Shown here: positions 43,654 to 52,171 of the stretch, piece after piece | Layout of the letters: each line of letters begins with the position of its first letter | How positions within the stretch are numbered: the stretch's first letter is position 1 | DNA from: Roseomonas xinghualingensis | GTDB lineage: Bacteria > Pseudomonadota > Alphaproteobacteria > Acetobacterales > Acetobacteraceae | Direction: 5' to 3' | DNA: 64,000 nucleotides | Assembly: GCF_025791835.1 (NCBI RefSeq) | Contig: NZ_JAOXLP010000016.1 | Location: 1-64,000 of the forward strand | Position numbers and translations under genes: made by a program | The notes under the pieces: generated by a model | Seen by the model: only the letters and a program-made list of their open reading frames with translations | What the model was told of the DNA's origin: nothing | Database searches by the model: none

Positions 43654-44997
43654 TCACAGCTCCGCTTCGCCGAAGGCGCGTGAGATGTCGCCCTGCCATT
43701 CCTCGGCATTGCGGCGCATCCAGTGGTCCGCCTGGGTCTCGCCGCTGGCCGCGATAAACTCCAGCGGGGTGAGAAAGCGTTCCTCGCCATGGCCGCGGGC
43801 GCGAAGCCCTTCCGCGGAAATCGCGAGGACGTCGCGCGCCACCTCGCGCAGCGTCATGCCGCCGATCTGGGCATCCAGCGCGCGCTGCGGCACATCGGCG
43901 CGCAGCGCTTGCATCTGCGCCACGGACCAGCCGCGCACGAGGCTGGCGGCCGCCTTCTGCGCCGCGTCGTCATAGAGCAGCCCGACCCAGAAGGCCGGCA
44001 GCGCCGTGACCATGGCCACTGAGCCCATGTCGGAGCCGCGCATCTCCAGGAAGCGCTTGAGCCGCACATCGGTGAAGACCGTGGTCACATGGTCCGCCCA
44101 GTCGCCCATAGTGGCGTGGACGGAATCATGGCCCGGCAGGCCCTTGCGGATGAAGTTCCGGAAGGTGGTGCCCGTGGCATCCACGAAGCGGCCCTCGCGC
44201 ATCACGAAATACATCGGCACGTCGAGCACCCAATCGGCGAAGCGCTCGAAGCCGAAGCCATCCTCGAAGGCCACCGAAGGGATGCCGGTGCGGTCCGGAT
44301 CGGTGCGGGTCCAGACATGGGCGCGAAGGCTGCGGTATTCGGTGGTCTCGCCCTCGCGGAAGGGGGAATTGGCGAAGAGGGCGGTGGCCAGCGGCTGGAG
44401 TGCGAGGGAGATGCGGAGCTTCTCCACCATGTCCGCCTCGTCGCCGAAATCGAGATTGGCCTGCACGGTCGCGGTGCGGAGCATCATGTCGAGCCCCATG
44501 TCGCCCACGCGCGGCATGTAGTTCCGCATGATGGCGTAGCGGGACTTGGGCATCCAGGGAATGGCCTCGCGCGTGGCCAGCGGGTGGAAGCCCAACCCGG
44601 CGAAGCCGATGCCAAGCGGCTCCGCCACCTCGCGCAGGTCGCGCAGATGGTCCTCCAGCTCCGCCTCGGTCTCCTGGATGGTGGTGACCGGGGCTCCTGA
44701 AAGCTCGAACTGGCCACCGGGCTCTAGGCTGACGCTCGCCTCGCCGCGCTTCAGGCCGATGAGCTTGCCGGCGTCCTCGATCCGCTCCCAGCCCTTCGGC
44801 ACCAGCCCTTCCAGCAGGTCGGCGATGCCGGCCGGCTCATAGGGGGGTGGCGCAAAGCTGTCGCGCTGGAAGCCGATCTTCTCGTGCTCCGTGCCCACGC
44901 GCCATTGGTTACGGGGCTTGCTGCCCGCCGCGAACCAGCCCGCGAGGTCACGCACGGAGTGGATCGGCGTGAGATCTGCCTCGCCAGGGTTCGACAT
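43654..44997 (-). CDS. gshA: Glutamate-cysteine ligase (plant/alphaproteobacterial type)
   Basis: A 447-residue ATP-dependent ligase forming gamma-glutamylcysteine, the first step of glutathione synthesis. The opening WRVGTEHEKIGFQ and VSLEPGGQFELSG (the Glu/Mg binding strands) are diagnostic of the GCS2/plant-type group used by alphaproteobacteria. WMPKSRYAIMRNYMPRVG and TDVRLKRFLEMRGSD also fit. The ATG at 44997 is chosen because the frame beyond lies in rsmE. It follows rsmE by 7 bp, so they form an operon. Confidence 0.93.
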   Translation of the reverse strand: MSNPGEADLTPIHSVRDLAGWFAAGSKPRNQWRVGTEHEKIGFQRDSFAPPPYEPAGIADLLEGLVPKGWERIEDAGKLIGLKRGEASVSLEPGGQFELSGAPVTTIQETEAELEDHLRDLREVAEPLGIGFAGLGFHPLATREAIPWMPKSRYAIMRNYMPRVGDMGLDMMLRTATVQANLDFGDEADMVEKLRISLALQPLATALFANSPFREGETTEYRSLRAHVWTRTDPDRTGIPSVAFEDGFGFERFADWVLDVPMYFVMREGRFVDATGTTFRNFIRKGLPGHDSVHATMGDWADHVTTVFTDVRLKRFLEMRGSDMGSVAMVTALPAFWVGLLYDDAAQKAAASLVRGWSVAQMQALRADVPQRALDAQIGGMTLREVARDVLAISAEGLRARGHGEERFLTPLEFIAASGETQADHWMRRNAEEWQGDISRAFGEAEL

Positions 44998-45004
44998 GCG
45001 GTTT

Positions 45005-45751
45005 CTACTCGCCCGTTCCGATTGTTGGGCTGTGGTGGGCCCAGTCGCCGCGGATCGCCTGGACAATCGCCAGCGCCGAGACCGCCGCCGTCTCCGCCCG
45101 GAGGATTCGGGGGCCGAGGCTGGCCATTGCAACAAAGGGATGCCGCGCCAGGGCGTCAAGCTCCGGTCCCGTGAAGCCCCCTTCCGGACCGATCAGGAGA
45201 GCTGGAACAGGACCGGTCAGGAGGCTTGCCAGAGGGGCGGCTTCACGCCGTTCGGCGGCCACGATCAGGGGGGTGGCGGCGTCCCAGGCATCCAGCACGG
45301 CATGCAGGGGCGCGGCCTCGGCCAGTTCCGGCACGTCCAGCCGCTCGCATTGCTCGGCGGCTTCCCTAGCGATCAGGGACAGGCGGGCGCGGTTCACCCG
45401 GTCCGGCACGGCCCGGGTGGTCAGCACGGGGCGGATGGCCCGCGCGCCCAGTTCGGTTGCCTTCTCCACCACCCATTCCATCGCGTCCCGCTTCAGCGCG
45501 GCGACGAGCAGGATGGGGCCCGCCGAGGGCAGCTGCGGCCGGATCCGGCTTTCGGGCAGGAGGGAGGCGTCATCCTTGCGGATGGAGGCGATGCGGCCGC
45601 GCCACTCCCCGTCCCGCCCATTGAAGAGGAGGACGGCGTCCCCCTCCCGCTTGCGCATCACCGCGCCGAGATACCGGCCCTGGCCCGGCGCCGCGGGGAT
45701 GGCGGCTCCCTCGCGGAGGTCGTGTTCTGTGAAGAGGCGCGGGATGGACAC
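45005..45751 (-). CDS. rsmE: 16S rRNA (uracil-1498-N3)-methyltransferase
   Basis: A 248-residue SPOUT-type enzyme that methylates U1498 of 16S rRNA. The N-terminal PUA-like strand MSIPRLFTE is followed by the trefoil-knot SAM site LLIGPEGGFTGPELDAL and SLGPRILRAETA near the end. KRDAMEWVVEKATELG is conserved. Start GTG 45751. Transcribed with gshA; its 5' end overlaps or nearly touches that of ubiA on the other strand. Confidence 0.93.
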   Translation of the reverse strand: MSIPRLFTEHDLREGAAIPAAPGQGRYLGAVMRKREGDAVLLFNGRDGEWRGRIASIRKDDASLLPESRIRPQLPSAGPILLVAALKRDAMEWVVEKATELGARAIRPVLTTRAVPDRVNRARLSLIAREAAEQCERLDVPELAEAAPLHAVLDAWDAATPLIVAAERREAAPLASLLTGPVPALLIGPEGGFTGPELDALARHPFVAMASLGPRILRAETAAVSALAIVQAIRGDWAHHSPTIGTGE

Positions 45752-46679
45752 GGGCGATGATCCGTCAGACAGGAAAGGCGTGGCTCCTTACACCGATATC
45801 CGCCGCGAAGGCCTCTCCGCCTGGCTGCCGGCCGCGCTGATCCCCTATGCCCTGCTGATGCGGCTGGACCGGCCGATCGGCTCCTGGCTGCTCTTCCTTC
45901 CGGGCCTCTGGGCCTTCGCCGCCGCCGCTCCCTCCTGGGAACGCGGGCTGTGGCTGACCTTCCTCTTCGCGGTCGGCTCCGTGGTGATGCGCGGCGCGGG
46001 CTGCGTGGTGAACGATATCTGGGACCGCGACCTGGACCGGAAGGTGGAGCGCACCACTGGCCGCCCCCTGGCTTCCGGCGCGGTCTCGGTCCGGCAGGCG
46101 CTGGCCTTCCTGGCCGCCCTGATGCTGATCGGGCTGGTGATCCTGCTGCAGCTGCCACTGGCGGCGATCTGGCTGGGCGTCGCCTCGATCATCCCGATCA
46201 TCCTCTACCCGCTGGCCAAGCGGGTGACGAACTGGCCCCAGGCCATGCTGGGCATCACCTTCACCTGGGCCGCGCCGACCGGCTGGGCCGCCAGCACGGG
46301 GGTGCTCGAACTCCCCGCCCTGCTGCTCTGGGCCGCCGGCTTCTGCTGGACCCTGGCCTATGACACGATCTACGCGCATCAGGACCGCGAGGACGATGCG
46401 CTGGTCGGCAACCGCTCCTCAGCGCTGACCCTCGGCGACCGGACGCGCCCTTTCCTTTTCATCACCTATGCCTGGGTCCTCCTCCTCCTGGCGGCGGCGG
46501 GGCTGCTGGCGGGGCTGAACCCGCTCTTCCTCGTTGCCCTGGCCGCTCCGGCCGCGCATTTCGCCTGGCAGGCGCGGCGGCTGGATATCAACGACCCGGC
46601 GCTGTGCCTGCGGCTCTTCAAGTCCAACCGTGAGGCGGGGCTGCTGATCGCGGCGGCGCTGTTGCTGGGGCGGCTGTGA
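45744..46679 (+). CDS. ubiA: 4-hydroxybenzoate polyprenyltransferase
   Basis: A 311-residue membrane enzyme that attaches the polyprenyl tail to 4-hydroxybenzoate for ubiquinone. Both Asp-rich motifs are intact: NDIWDRDLDRKVERT and DTIYAHQDREDD. About eight helices; RLDRPIGSWLLFLPGLWA opens the first. ATG 45744 would overlap the rsmE start by 8 bp on the other strand. GTG 45780, with AGGAAAGG ahead, gives a 299-residue protein starting VAPYTDIRREG and is a real alternative. Confidence 0.92.
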   Translation: MDTGDDPSDRKGVAPYTDIRREGLSAWLPAALIPYALLMRLDRPIGSWLLFLPGLWAFAAAAPSWERGLWLTFLFAVGSVVMRGAGCVVNDIWDRDLDRKVERTTGRPLASGAVSVRQALAFLAALMLIGLVILLQLPLAAIWLGVASIIPIILYPLAKRVTNWPQAMLGITFTWAAPTGWAASTGVLELPALLLWAAGFCWTLAYDTIYAHQDREDDALVGNRSSALTLGDRTRPFLFITYAWVLLLLAAAGLLAGLNPLFLVALAAPAAHFAWQARRLDINDPALCLRLFKSNREAGLLIAAALLLGRL

Positions 46680-46727
46680 GATGGGGCGGGGCTGGGGAGG
46701 AAAGATTCTCCCAGGTCCCCTCACCCC

Positions 46728-47369
46728 ATGAACCCTGAAGCCTTCGTCCTCGCCCAAACCGCCATCGCGCGGCCAGCCCTGGTGCCTGAGGTTCCGCTGT
46801 ACCTGGCCACCGAGGTCACCCCGATCTGGCAGGCCACCGAAGACTGGCTGGGCGAGCAGGGCATCGAGCCGCCCTTCTGGGCCTTTGCCTGGCCCGGCAG
46901 CCAGGCCCTTGCCCGCTGGATTCTGGACACTCCCTCCCGCGTGGCCGGGCGGCGGGTGCTGGATTTCGCGGCGGGCGGCGGGCTGGCGGCCATTGCCGCC
47001 GCCCGGGCCGGCGCCGCTTCCGTGGAAGCCGCCGAGATCGACCCGCTGGCCCATGCCGCGACAAGGCTGAACGCGCGGCTGAACGGCGTCACGGTGCTGG
47101 AGGCGCCCGGCGATGTCGTGGGCAGCGCGAAGCGCTGGGACACGGTGCTGGCCGGCGATGTCTGCTACGAGGCGCCGATGACGCAGCACATCATGCCCTG
47201 GCTTCGCCGGCTCGCCGCCTCGGGGGCGGAGGTGATTCTGGCGGATCCTGGCCGTGCCTATGTCCCACGCGAGGGGATGGAACCTTTGGCCCGCTTTCAG
47301 GTGCCTGTGGCGCGGGAGCTGGAGGACCGGGAGGAGCGCGAAGTCATTCTGTACCGCGTCACGGCCTGA
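46728..47369 (+). CDS. Class I SAM methyltransferase (ETFB-lysine type)
   Basis: A 213-residue methyltransferase. PPFWAFAWPGSQALARWI precedes the SAM motif VLDFAAGGGLAAIAA, then an acidic AEIDPLA and AGDVCYEAPM. This arrangement matches the METTL20/PrmA-like group that methylates lysines of electron-transfer flavoprotein beta. That target is inferred from family only. It is 48 bp after ubiA and may be cotranscribed. A hairpin follows its stop. Confidence 0.78.
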   Translation: MNPEAFVLAQTAIARPALVPEVPLYLATEVTPIWQATEDWLGEQGIEPPFWAFAWPGSQALARWILDTPSRVAGRRVLDFAAGGGLAAIAAARAGAASVEAAEIDPLAHAATRLNARLNGVTVLEAPGDVVGSAKRWDTVLAGDVCYEAPMTQHIMPWLRRLAASGAEVILADPGRAYVPREGMEPLARFQVPVARELEDREEREVILYRVTA

Positions 47370-47374
47370 TACCG

Positions 47375-47391
47375 CCGCCTGATGCAGGCGG
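47375..47391 (+). terminator. Hairpin after the methyltransferase
   Basis: CCGCCTG-ATG-CAGGCGG, 7-bp perfect stem, 5 bp after the stop at 47369. Probable terminator of the ubiA transcript; lacks a T-run. Confidence 0.45.
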
Positions 47392-47419
47392 AGCACAGTG
47401 CTGGCAAGCTGTTGCCCAA

Positions 47420-47452
47420 GGGAAACCTACGGGGCCGCCCCTGGTTTTCCCC
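47420..47452 (+). promoter_or_regulatory. Imperfect long hairpin in the receiver-gene leader
   Basis: GGGAAACC and GGTTTTCCC can pair around an inner GGGG-CCG-CCCC stem, with a small internal loop. It ends 28 bp before ATG 47481. It could be a leader structure or a second terminator for the upstream gene. Confidence 0.33.
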
Positions 47453-47480
47453 TGGTTCTTACCAGCGGATGTGCCACCTC

Positions 47481-47921
47481 ATGTCGCAGCGTGTCCTGAT
47501 CGTGGAGGACGAGGCCCTTATAGCCCTCGATCTCTCCCATTGCCTCGAAGCCATGGGCCATGAGGTGGTCGCCACCGTGGTGGATTCAGAAGAGGCGTTG
47601 TCCGTGGCACCGCAGGGCATCGATCTTGCCCTGGTGGACCTGAACCTGCGCGATGGCCCCACCGGCCCCGCCCTGGGGGAGACCCTGGCGCGGAAGTGGG
47701 GCGCCACCGTCATCTATCTCACTGCCAATCCGGGCCAGGTGGCGCCCGGGATCGCCGGACCGGTGGGCATCCTGCCCAAACCCTTCACCGATGCGGCGCT
47801 CACCCAGGCGGTCAGCTTCGCGGCATCCCTGCGGGAGGGCGGATCAGCCGTGCCGCCTTCCGAGCTACGGCTTCTGGCGGGTGCGGCGGTTCAAGGCATT
47901 CGATGGGAGGCGCGCCTCTAG
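47481..47921 (+). CDS. Single-domain response regulator
   Basis: A 146-residue receiver. Acidic site E9/D10 in LIVEDE, acceptor D53 in ALVDLNLRDG, Thr in VIYLTAN and Lys in ILPKPF. The last 25 residues extend past the domain and overlap the 3' end of the opposite kinase by 57 bp. ATG 47481 follows a leader with hairpins; an open frame to 47382 precedes it but encodes no domain. Likely partner of the adjacent HWE kinase, since such pairs are common, but they converge and so are not cotranscribed. Confidence 0.87.
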   Translation: MSQRVLIVEDEALIALDLSHCLEAMGHEVVATVVDSEEALSVAPQGIDLALVDLNLRDGPTGPALGETLARKWGATVIYLTANPGQVAPGIAGPVGILPKPFTDAALTQAVSFAASLREGGSAVPPSELRLLAGAAVQGIRWEARL

Positions 47922-49298
47922 CTCCAGCCCCTCCGGCGGCCAGAGGCGGGTGATGCTGCCGCCGAGCTGGCCCTGGATGCTGATCATGGACAGGCGTGTT
48001 CCGAAGCCCTCCCGCTCCGGCGGGCCAGGGAGCGAGGGACCGCCCCGTTCCCGCCAGCGCAGCATGAGCGCGTCCTCCATCTGCACCACCGAGATGACCA
48101 CCCGCCCCCCAGGCACGGAGAGGGCGCCGTATTTGGCCGCATTCGTACCAAGCTCGTGAAAGAGCAGCGCGAGCGGCGTGGCGGCCGCGTCGTCGAATGT
48201 CTGGTCCTCGCCCTCGATGACGATCCGCTCCTCCTGCCCGCTTGCGGGGGCATAGGCGGAGAGCAGGTCGCGCAGGAAATGGAACAGGGTGGTCCGGCCG
48301 GGCGGGAGATGGCTGTTCGCGGCATGCGGACTGGCGAAATCATGCGCGCGGGCCAGGGCGTTGATCCGGCCACGCAGCTCCTCCGCGAAGGGAACGGCCT
48401 CGGGATAGCCGCGCGCGGAAAGGGAGATGAGTGAGGAGATCACCGAGAAGATGTTCTTGATCCGGTGGCTCAGCTCATGGCTGAGCACCTCCCGCTCCTC
48501 GGCAAGGCAGCGGATGTCGTGGATATCCGTGCAGGTGCCGAACCAGCGAGAGATCCGCCCGCGCGCATCCCGCACTGGCAGGGCGCGGGCGAGGAACCAG
48601 CGCCACGAGCCATCGGCCATGCGGAGACGGTACTCCACCTCGTAAGGCACGCCGGTGGACAGGGCATCGCGCCAGCGCTCCCAGGCAAGTGGCTGGTCCT
48701 GCGGGTGGACCAGGGTGGACCAGGCCTCGCCATCCGTCTCGCCTTCGCGCGTGCCGGTCAGCTCATGCCAGCGGCGATTGAAATAGTCGTGATAGCCATT
48801 GGCCAGGGTGGACCAGACGGCCTGGGGCATGGTGTCGGCAATGGCGCGGAAGCGGTTGTCGCTGTCACGCAGCGCGGCCTCGATGCTTTTCTGCTCCGAG
48901 ATGTCCAGCGCCACGCCGGCCAGGCGCGTCGCCGTGCCGGCTTCATCGCGCAACACGCGGCCACGCAGCTGCACCCAGGTGACGTCACGGCCCGGCGGCC
49001 AGACCCGGTAGGCGATGTTCAGCGCCGTGCGGCCGGCGAGCGTCGCGGCCAGGGCGCGGTCCAGCGCCGGGCGGTCCTCCTGAACCACATGGACCAACAG
49101 CGCGGGGCCTGGCGCGCCCTCCTCACCAAGTGCCGGGTCCATGCCATGCAGGGCGCAGGCGCGCGCATCGCCGTGGATGAGGTTGGTTTCCGCATCCCAG
49201 TCCCAGGCGCCCGCGATGCCTGAGGCCTCAAGCGCCAGTGCGAGGCGCTCCTCAGCCCAGGCACGGGGCACGGCGGGGGGCGTGGAATCGGCAGACAA
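47865..49298 (-). CDS. PAS-PAS HWE-family histidine kinase
   Basis: A 477-residue soluble kinase. Two PAS domains (about 20-136 and 146-265; the second has DYFNRRWHELTGTREGE). Phospho-site H278 lies in ELSHRIKNIFSVISSL. The ATPase lacks a classical F-box and has LFHELGTNAAKYGALS, then WRERGGP, the W-x-E that defines HWE kinases. HWE kinases often act in light or general stress signalling in alphaproteobacteria; neither a LOV cysteine nor a bilin site is apparent. It is the last minus-strand gene before the trehalose operon and reads away from it. Confidence 0.9.
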   Translation of the reverse strand: MSADSTPPAVPRAWAEERLALALEASGIAGAWDWDAETNLIHGDARACALHGMDPALGEEGAPGPALLVHVVQEDRPALDRALAATLAGRTALNIAYRVWPPGRDVTWVQLRGRVLRDEAGTATRLAGVALDISEQKSIEAALRDSDNRFRAIADTMPQAVWSTLANGYHDYFNRRWHELTGTREGETDGEAWSTLVHPQDQPLAWERWRDALSTGVPYEVEYRLRMADGSWRWFLARALPVRDARGRISRWFGTCTDIHDIRCLAEEREVLSHELSHRIKNIFSVISSLISLSARGYPEAVPFAEELRGRINALARAHDFASPHAANSHLPPGRTTLFHFLRDLLSAYAPASGQEERIVIEGEDQTFDDAAATPLALLFHELGTNAAKYGALSVPGGRVVISVVQMEDALMLRWRERGGPSLPGPPEREGFGTRLSMISIQGQLGGSITRLWPPEGLELEARLPSNALNRRTRQKP

Positions 49299-49372
49299 GC
49301 GATGTTCCGACAGGGGTGGGGGATGACCTTAACGCCATGCCGGAGCACCGCGTCAAACGCCCAGATTATTCC

Positions 49373-52171
49373 TCATGCCGTAGCGACAAGGGCTACAGGC
49401 AACCGCCCCAGCAGCCTGCCCGCCTCCAGGCGCTCCCCGCTCATGACCGCCCCGTCACCAAGCGCATTCCGGAAGGGCAATCCAGCCAGGGCGGGGGGAA
49501 GGATCAGCGCGGTGTCGCCCCAGGCCCCGGCAGGAACCAGGGGCAGGTTTTCCTCCCGCAGCAACTTCGCCGGCAGGCGGGTGACGGCGATGATGCAGGC
49601 GGTATCGCCCTGGCGCCGTGCGAAGGCGAGGATATGCGACGCCATCTCCCCCTCCGCCTCCAGCGGGATGTAATCGCCCTCGGCGAAGAGATCCGGCAGG
49701 CGGGCCCGCAACGCGAGGGCGCGAGCGAGGATGGCGGCCTTCACCCTTCCATCCTTCCAATGGGCCAGCAGTTCCGCGGGAGCCTCCCCGGCCCTGAGCA
49801 CGGCCTCGCGCGCCGGGAAATCGACGGGACGACGGTTGTCGGGATCGACCAGGGAGAAATCCCAGAACTCCGTGCCCTGGTAGAGGTCCGGGATGCCCGG
49901 GGCGGTGCAACGGATCAGCGTCTGGGCCAGGCCATTGACGGCGCCGGCGGGGGAAAGCCGTTGCACCAGGGCCGCGACTTCGTCCCGCAGGCGGGAGGGG
50001 CGGTCAGCGGCCAGCATGGCGGTCAGGAAATCGCGGCAGGCGGCCTCATAGGGCTCATTGGGCACGGCCCATTCGGAGCGGCGCTTGCCCTCGCGCAGCG
50101 CCTTTTCCTGCCAGGCCGCGAGGCGCGTGATCAGCGCCTCCACGCCCTTCTCATCACCGGGATCGAGATCCAGTGGCCAGGCGCCGATCAGCGACTGATA
50201 CAGCATGATCTCATCGGCAGCGTCCGGTGCTGGCTCGCCCTCCACCTCCTTCTTCAGCACCGCATTCAGCCGCGTCCAGCGCGTGAGGGTGCTCGCCCAT
50301 TCCTCCGGCAATTCGGAAAGAACGGCGAGACGCGCGCGGGTATCCTCGCCACGCTTGTGGTCATGGGTGGCGGTGGCAAGCAGCTCACGCGGGAAGAACT
50401 TCGCACGATCACGGCAGGCGGCATGGAAGGCTGCGGGGGTGATGGCGAAATGGGAGGGCTCCGAGCCCACCTCGTTGCGGGAGATGAGGCGGCCGTAACG
50501 GTAGAAAGCCGTGTCCTCCACCGACTTGGCGGCAACCGGCGCGGAAAGCTGCTGGAACCGCACGGCGGCACGCTGCCGCTCGCGGCGTTGCGCATGCGGC
50601 AGGCTGCGCGGTGGATCGCCGCCGAGCCAGGAATCCAGCAGCTCCAGCAAAGGGCGCTCCGTGGCGCGCACGGTGCGGCGGGCGCCGGCCATGGCCCAAT
50701 CCAGCAGGCGGCGGTCGGCCTCGCTGCGCCCGGCGATGCCGAGATAGGAGCGATAGGCCGGGAAATGCACCAGCACTTCCGTCAGCGCGCGGCGGATGGC
50801 GGTGAGGGTGAAGTCGCGCGTGGCGAAATCCCGCATCGCGATGCGCTGCAGGGCGACGGAGGTGCCGTTCAGCTCCGAGGCCAGGTTGTAGCGCAGGATC
50901 TGGCGGCGGGCCTCGCGGGCCTCCTCGCCGAAGTCGCGCGGACGGCCGGTCTGGGCATGCCAGATCTCGGCAAGCGGTTCCGCGCCGGCGGGATCGTGCA
51001 GGACTGCGGAGACCTCGTCCATGAAGTTGTAGCCGGTGGTGCCATCCACGAACCAGTCGCGGCGCAGCTTCTCATGCGGGGCGAGGATCTTCTCCACCAG
51101 CAGCAGCGGCCTGCCCTTCGGCGCATCGGCGGGACGCTCCCGCTCCAGCGCCTGCAACCGGCGCCGCAGCTTGCGGCAATAGCCGCGCGGATCGGCAAGG
51201 CCGTCCACATGGTCCACGCGCACGCCGTCGATCAGCCCCTCGGCATACAGGCGGAAGATGAGGGCGTGCGTCGCCTCGAAGACGCTGGGTCGCTCCACCT
51301 GCAAGCCGCCGAGGGAGGTCACGTCGAAGAAGCGGCGCCAGTTGATCTCATCCGTCGCGGCCCGCCACCAGGCAAGGCGGTAGTTCTGCTCCTCCAGCAG
51401 AGCGTGCAACCGGGCGCGGCCGGCCACATCCTTCGGATCATGCGCCGCGATCACCGCATCGATCTGCGCGCGGCCCTCCGGCGTGGCGGCATGCTGCGCC
51501 AGCAGGTCGAGCGCGAGGCCGGCGGCGGCGCGGGTGGCATCGCGGTTGCCCTGGGGGTCGAGCGCCCGGAAGATCTGCGCGATGCCGATCAGCTTCGGCT
51601 CATCTGTCGCGGAGAGCAGAAGGGCGTAGCTGCGTGGCGTGATGGGAAAGCGGTGCTCGAAATACTGCGCATGGATCTTGCCGCTTTCGGGCTCGAAATG
51701 CAGCGCGAGGTCGCCGGATTCGAGCACGGTGCCATAGGGTGCGCCGAGGAAGGGCGCGAGCATCCTGCCCTGCAGGGCAGGATCTGGCGGATTCCAATCG
51801 ATGTCGAAGAAATGCGCGAAGGGCGACTGGGGCCCCCATTCCAGCACATCCAGCCACCAGCCGTTGTCGGACCCGCCGACGCCCATATGATTGGGCACGA
51901 TGTCGAGGATCAGGCCCATGTCATGGGCCCGCAGCGCGGCGACGAGGCGGCGCAGCGCCTCCTCCCCGCCCAGTTCCGGATTGATCTTCTCCGGATCGAC
52001 GATGTCATAGCCATGCGTCGATCCCGGCCGCGCCTTCAGGATGGGCGAGGCGTAGACATGGCTGATCCCAAGCGCGCGGAAATACGGCACCAGCGGCACC
52101 GCCGCATCCAGCGGGAAGTCCTTGTGGAACTGCAGCCGGGCTGTGGCTCGCGGCGTGGCGGGGGCAGGCAT
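49373..52171 (-). CDS. treY: Maltooligosyltrehalose synthase
   Basis: A 932-residue GH13 isomerase that turns the reducing-end alpha-1,4 bond of a maltodextrin into the alpha-1,1 bond of trehalose. Seen are ARLQFHKDFPLDAAVPLVPY at the N-terminus, LDIVPNHMGVGGSDN, the nucleophile strand IDGVRVDHVDGLADP and LLVEKIL with the acid/base Glu. Length fits the long inserts of TreY. It overlaps malQ by one base at 52171. Partner of TreZ. Confidence 0.95.
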   Translation of the reverse strand: MPAPATPRATARLQFHKDFPLDAAVPLVPYFRALGISHVYASPILKARPGSTHGYDIVDPEKINPELGGEEALRRLVAALRAHDMGLILDIVPNHMGVGGSDNGWWLDVLEWGPQSPFAHFFDIDWNPPDPALQGRMLAPFLGAPYGTVLESGDLALHFEPESGKIHAQYFEHRFPITPRSYALLLSATDEPKLIGIAQIFRALDPQGNRDATRAAAGLALDLLAQHAATPEGRAQIDAVIAAHDPKDVAGRARLHALLEEQNYRLAWWRAATDEINWRRFFDVTSLGGLQVERPSVFEATHALIFRLYAEGLIDGVRVDHVDGLADPRGYCRKLRRRLQALERERPADAPKGRPLLLVEKILAPHEKLRRDWFVDGTTGYNFMDEVSAVLHDPAGAEPLAEIWHAQTGRPRDFGEEAREARRQILRYNLASELNGTSVALQRIAMRDFATRDFTLTAIRRALTEVLVHFPAYRSYLGIAGRSEADRRLLDWAMAGARRTVRATERPLLELLDSWLGGDPPRSLPHAQRRERQRAAVRFQQLSAPVAAKSVEDTAFYRYGRLISRNEVGSEPSHFAITPAAFHAACRDRAKFFPRELLATATHDHKRGEDTRARLAVLSELPEEWASTLTRWTRLNAVLKKEVEGEPAPDAADEIMLYQSLIGAWPLDLDPGDEKGVEALITRLAAWQEKALREGKRRSEWAVPNEPYEAACRDFLTAMLAADRPSRLRDEVAALVQRLSPAGAVNGLAQTLIRCTAPGIPDLYQGTEFWDFSLVDPDNRRPVDFPAREAVLRAGEAPAELLAHWKDGRVKAAILARALALRARLPDLFAEGDYIPLEAEGEMASHILAFARRQGDTACIIAVTRLPAKLLREENLPLVPAGAWGDTALILPPALAGLPFRNALGDGAVMSGERLEAGRLLGRLPVALVATA

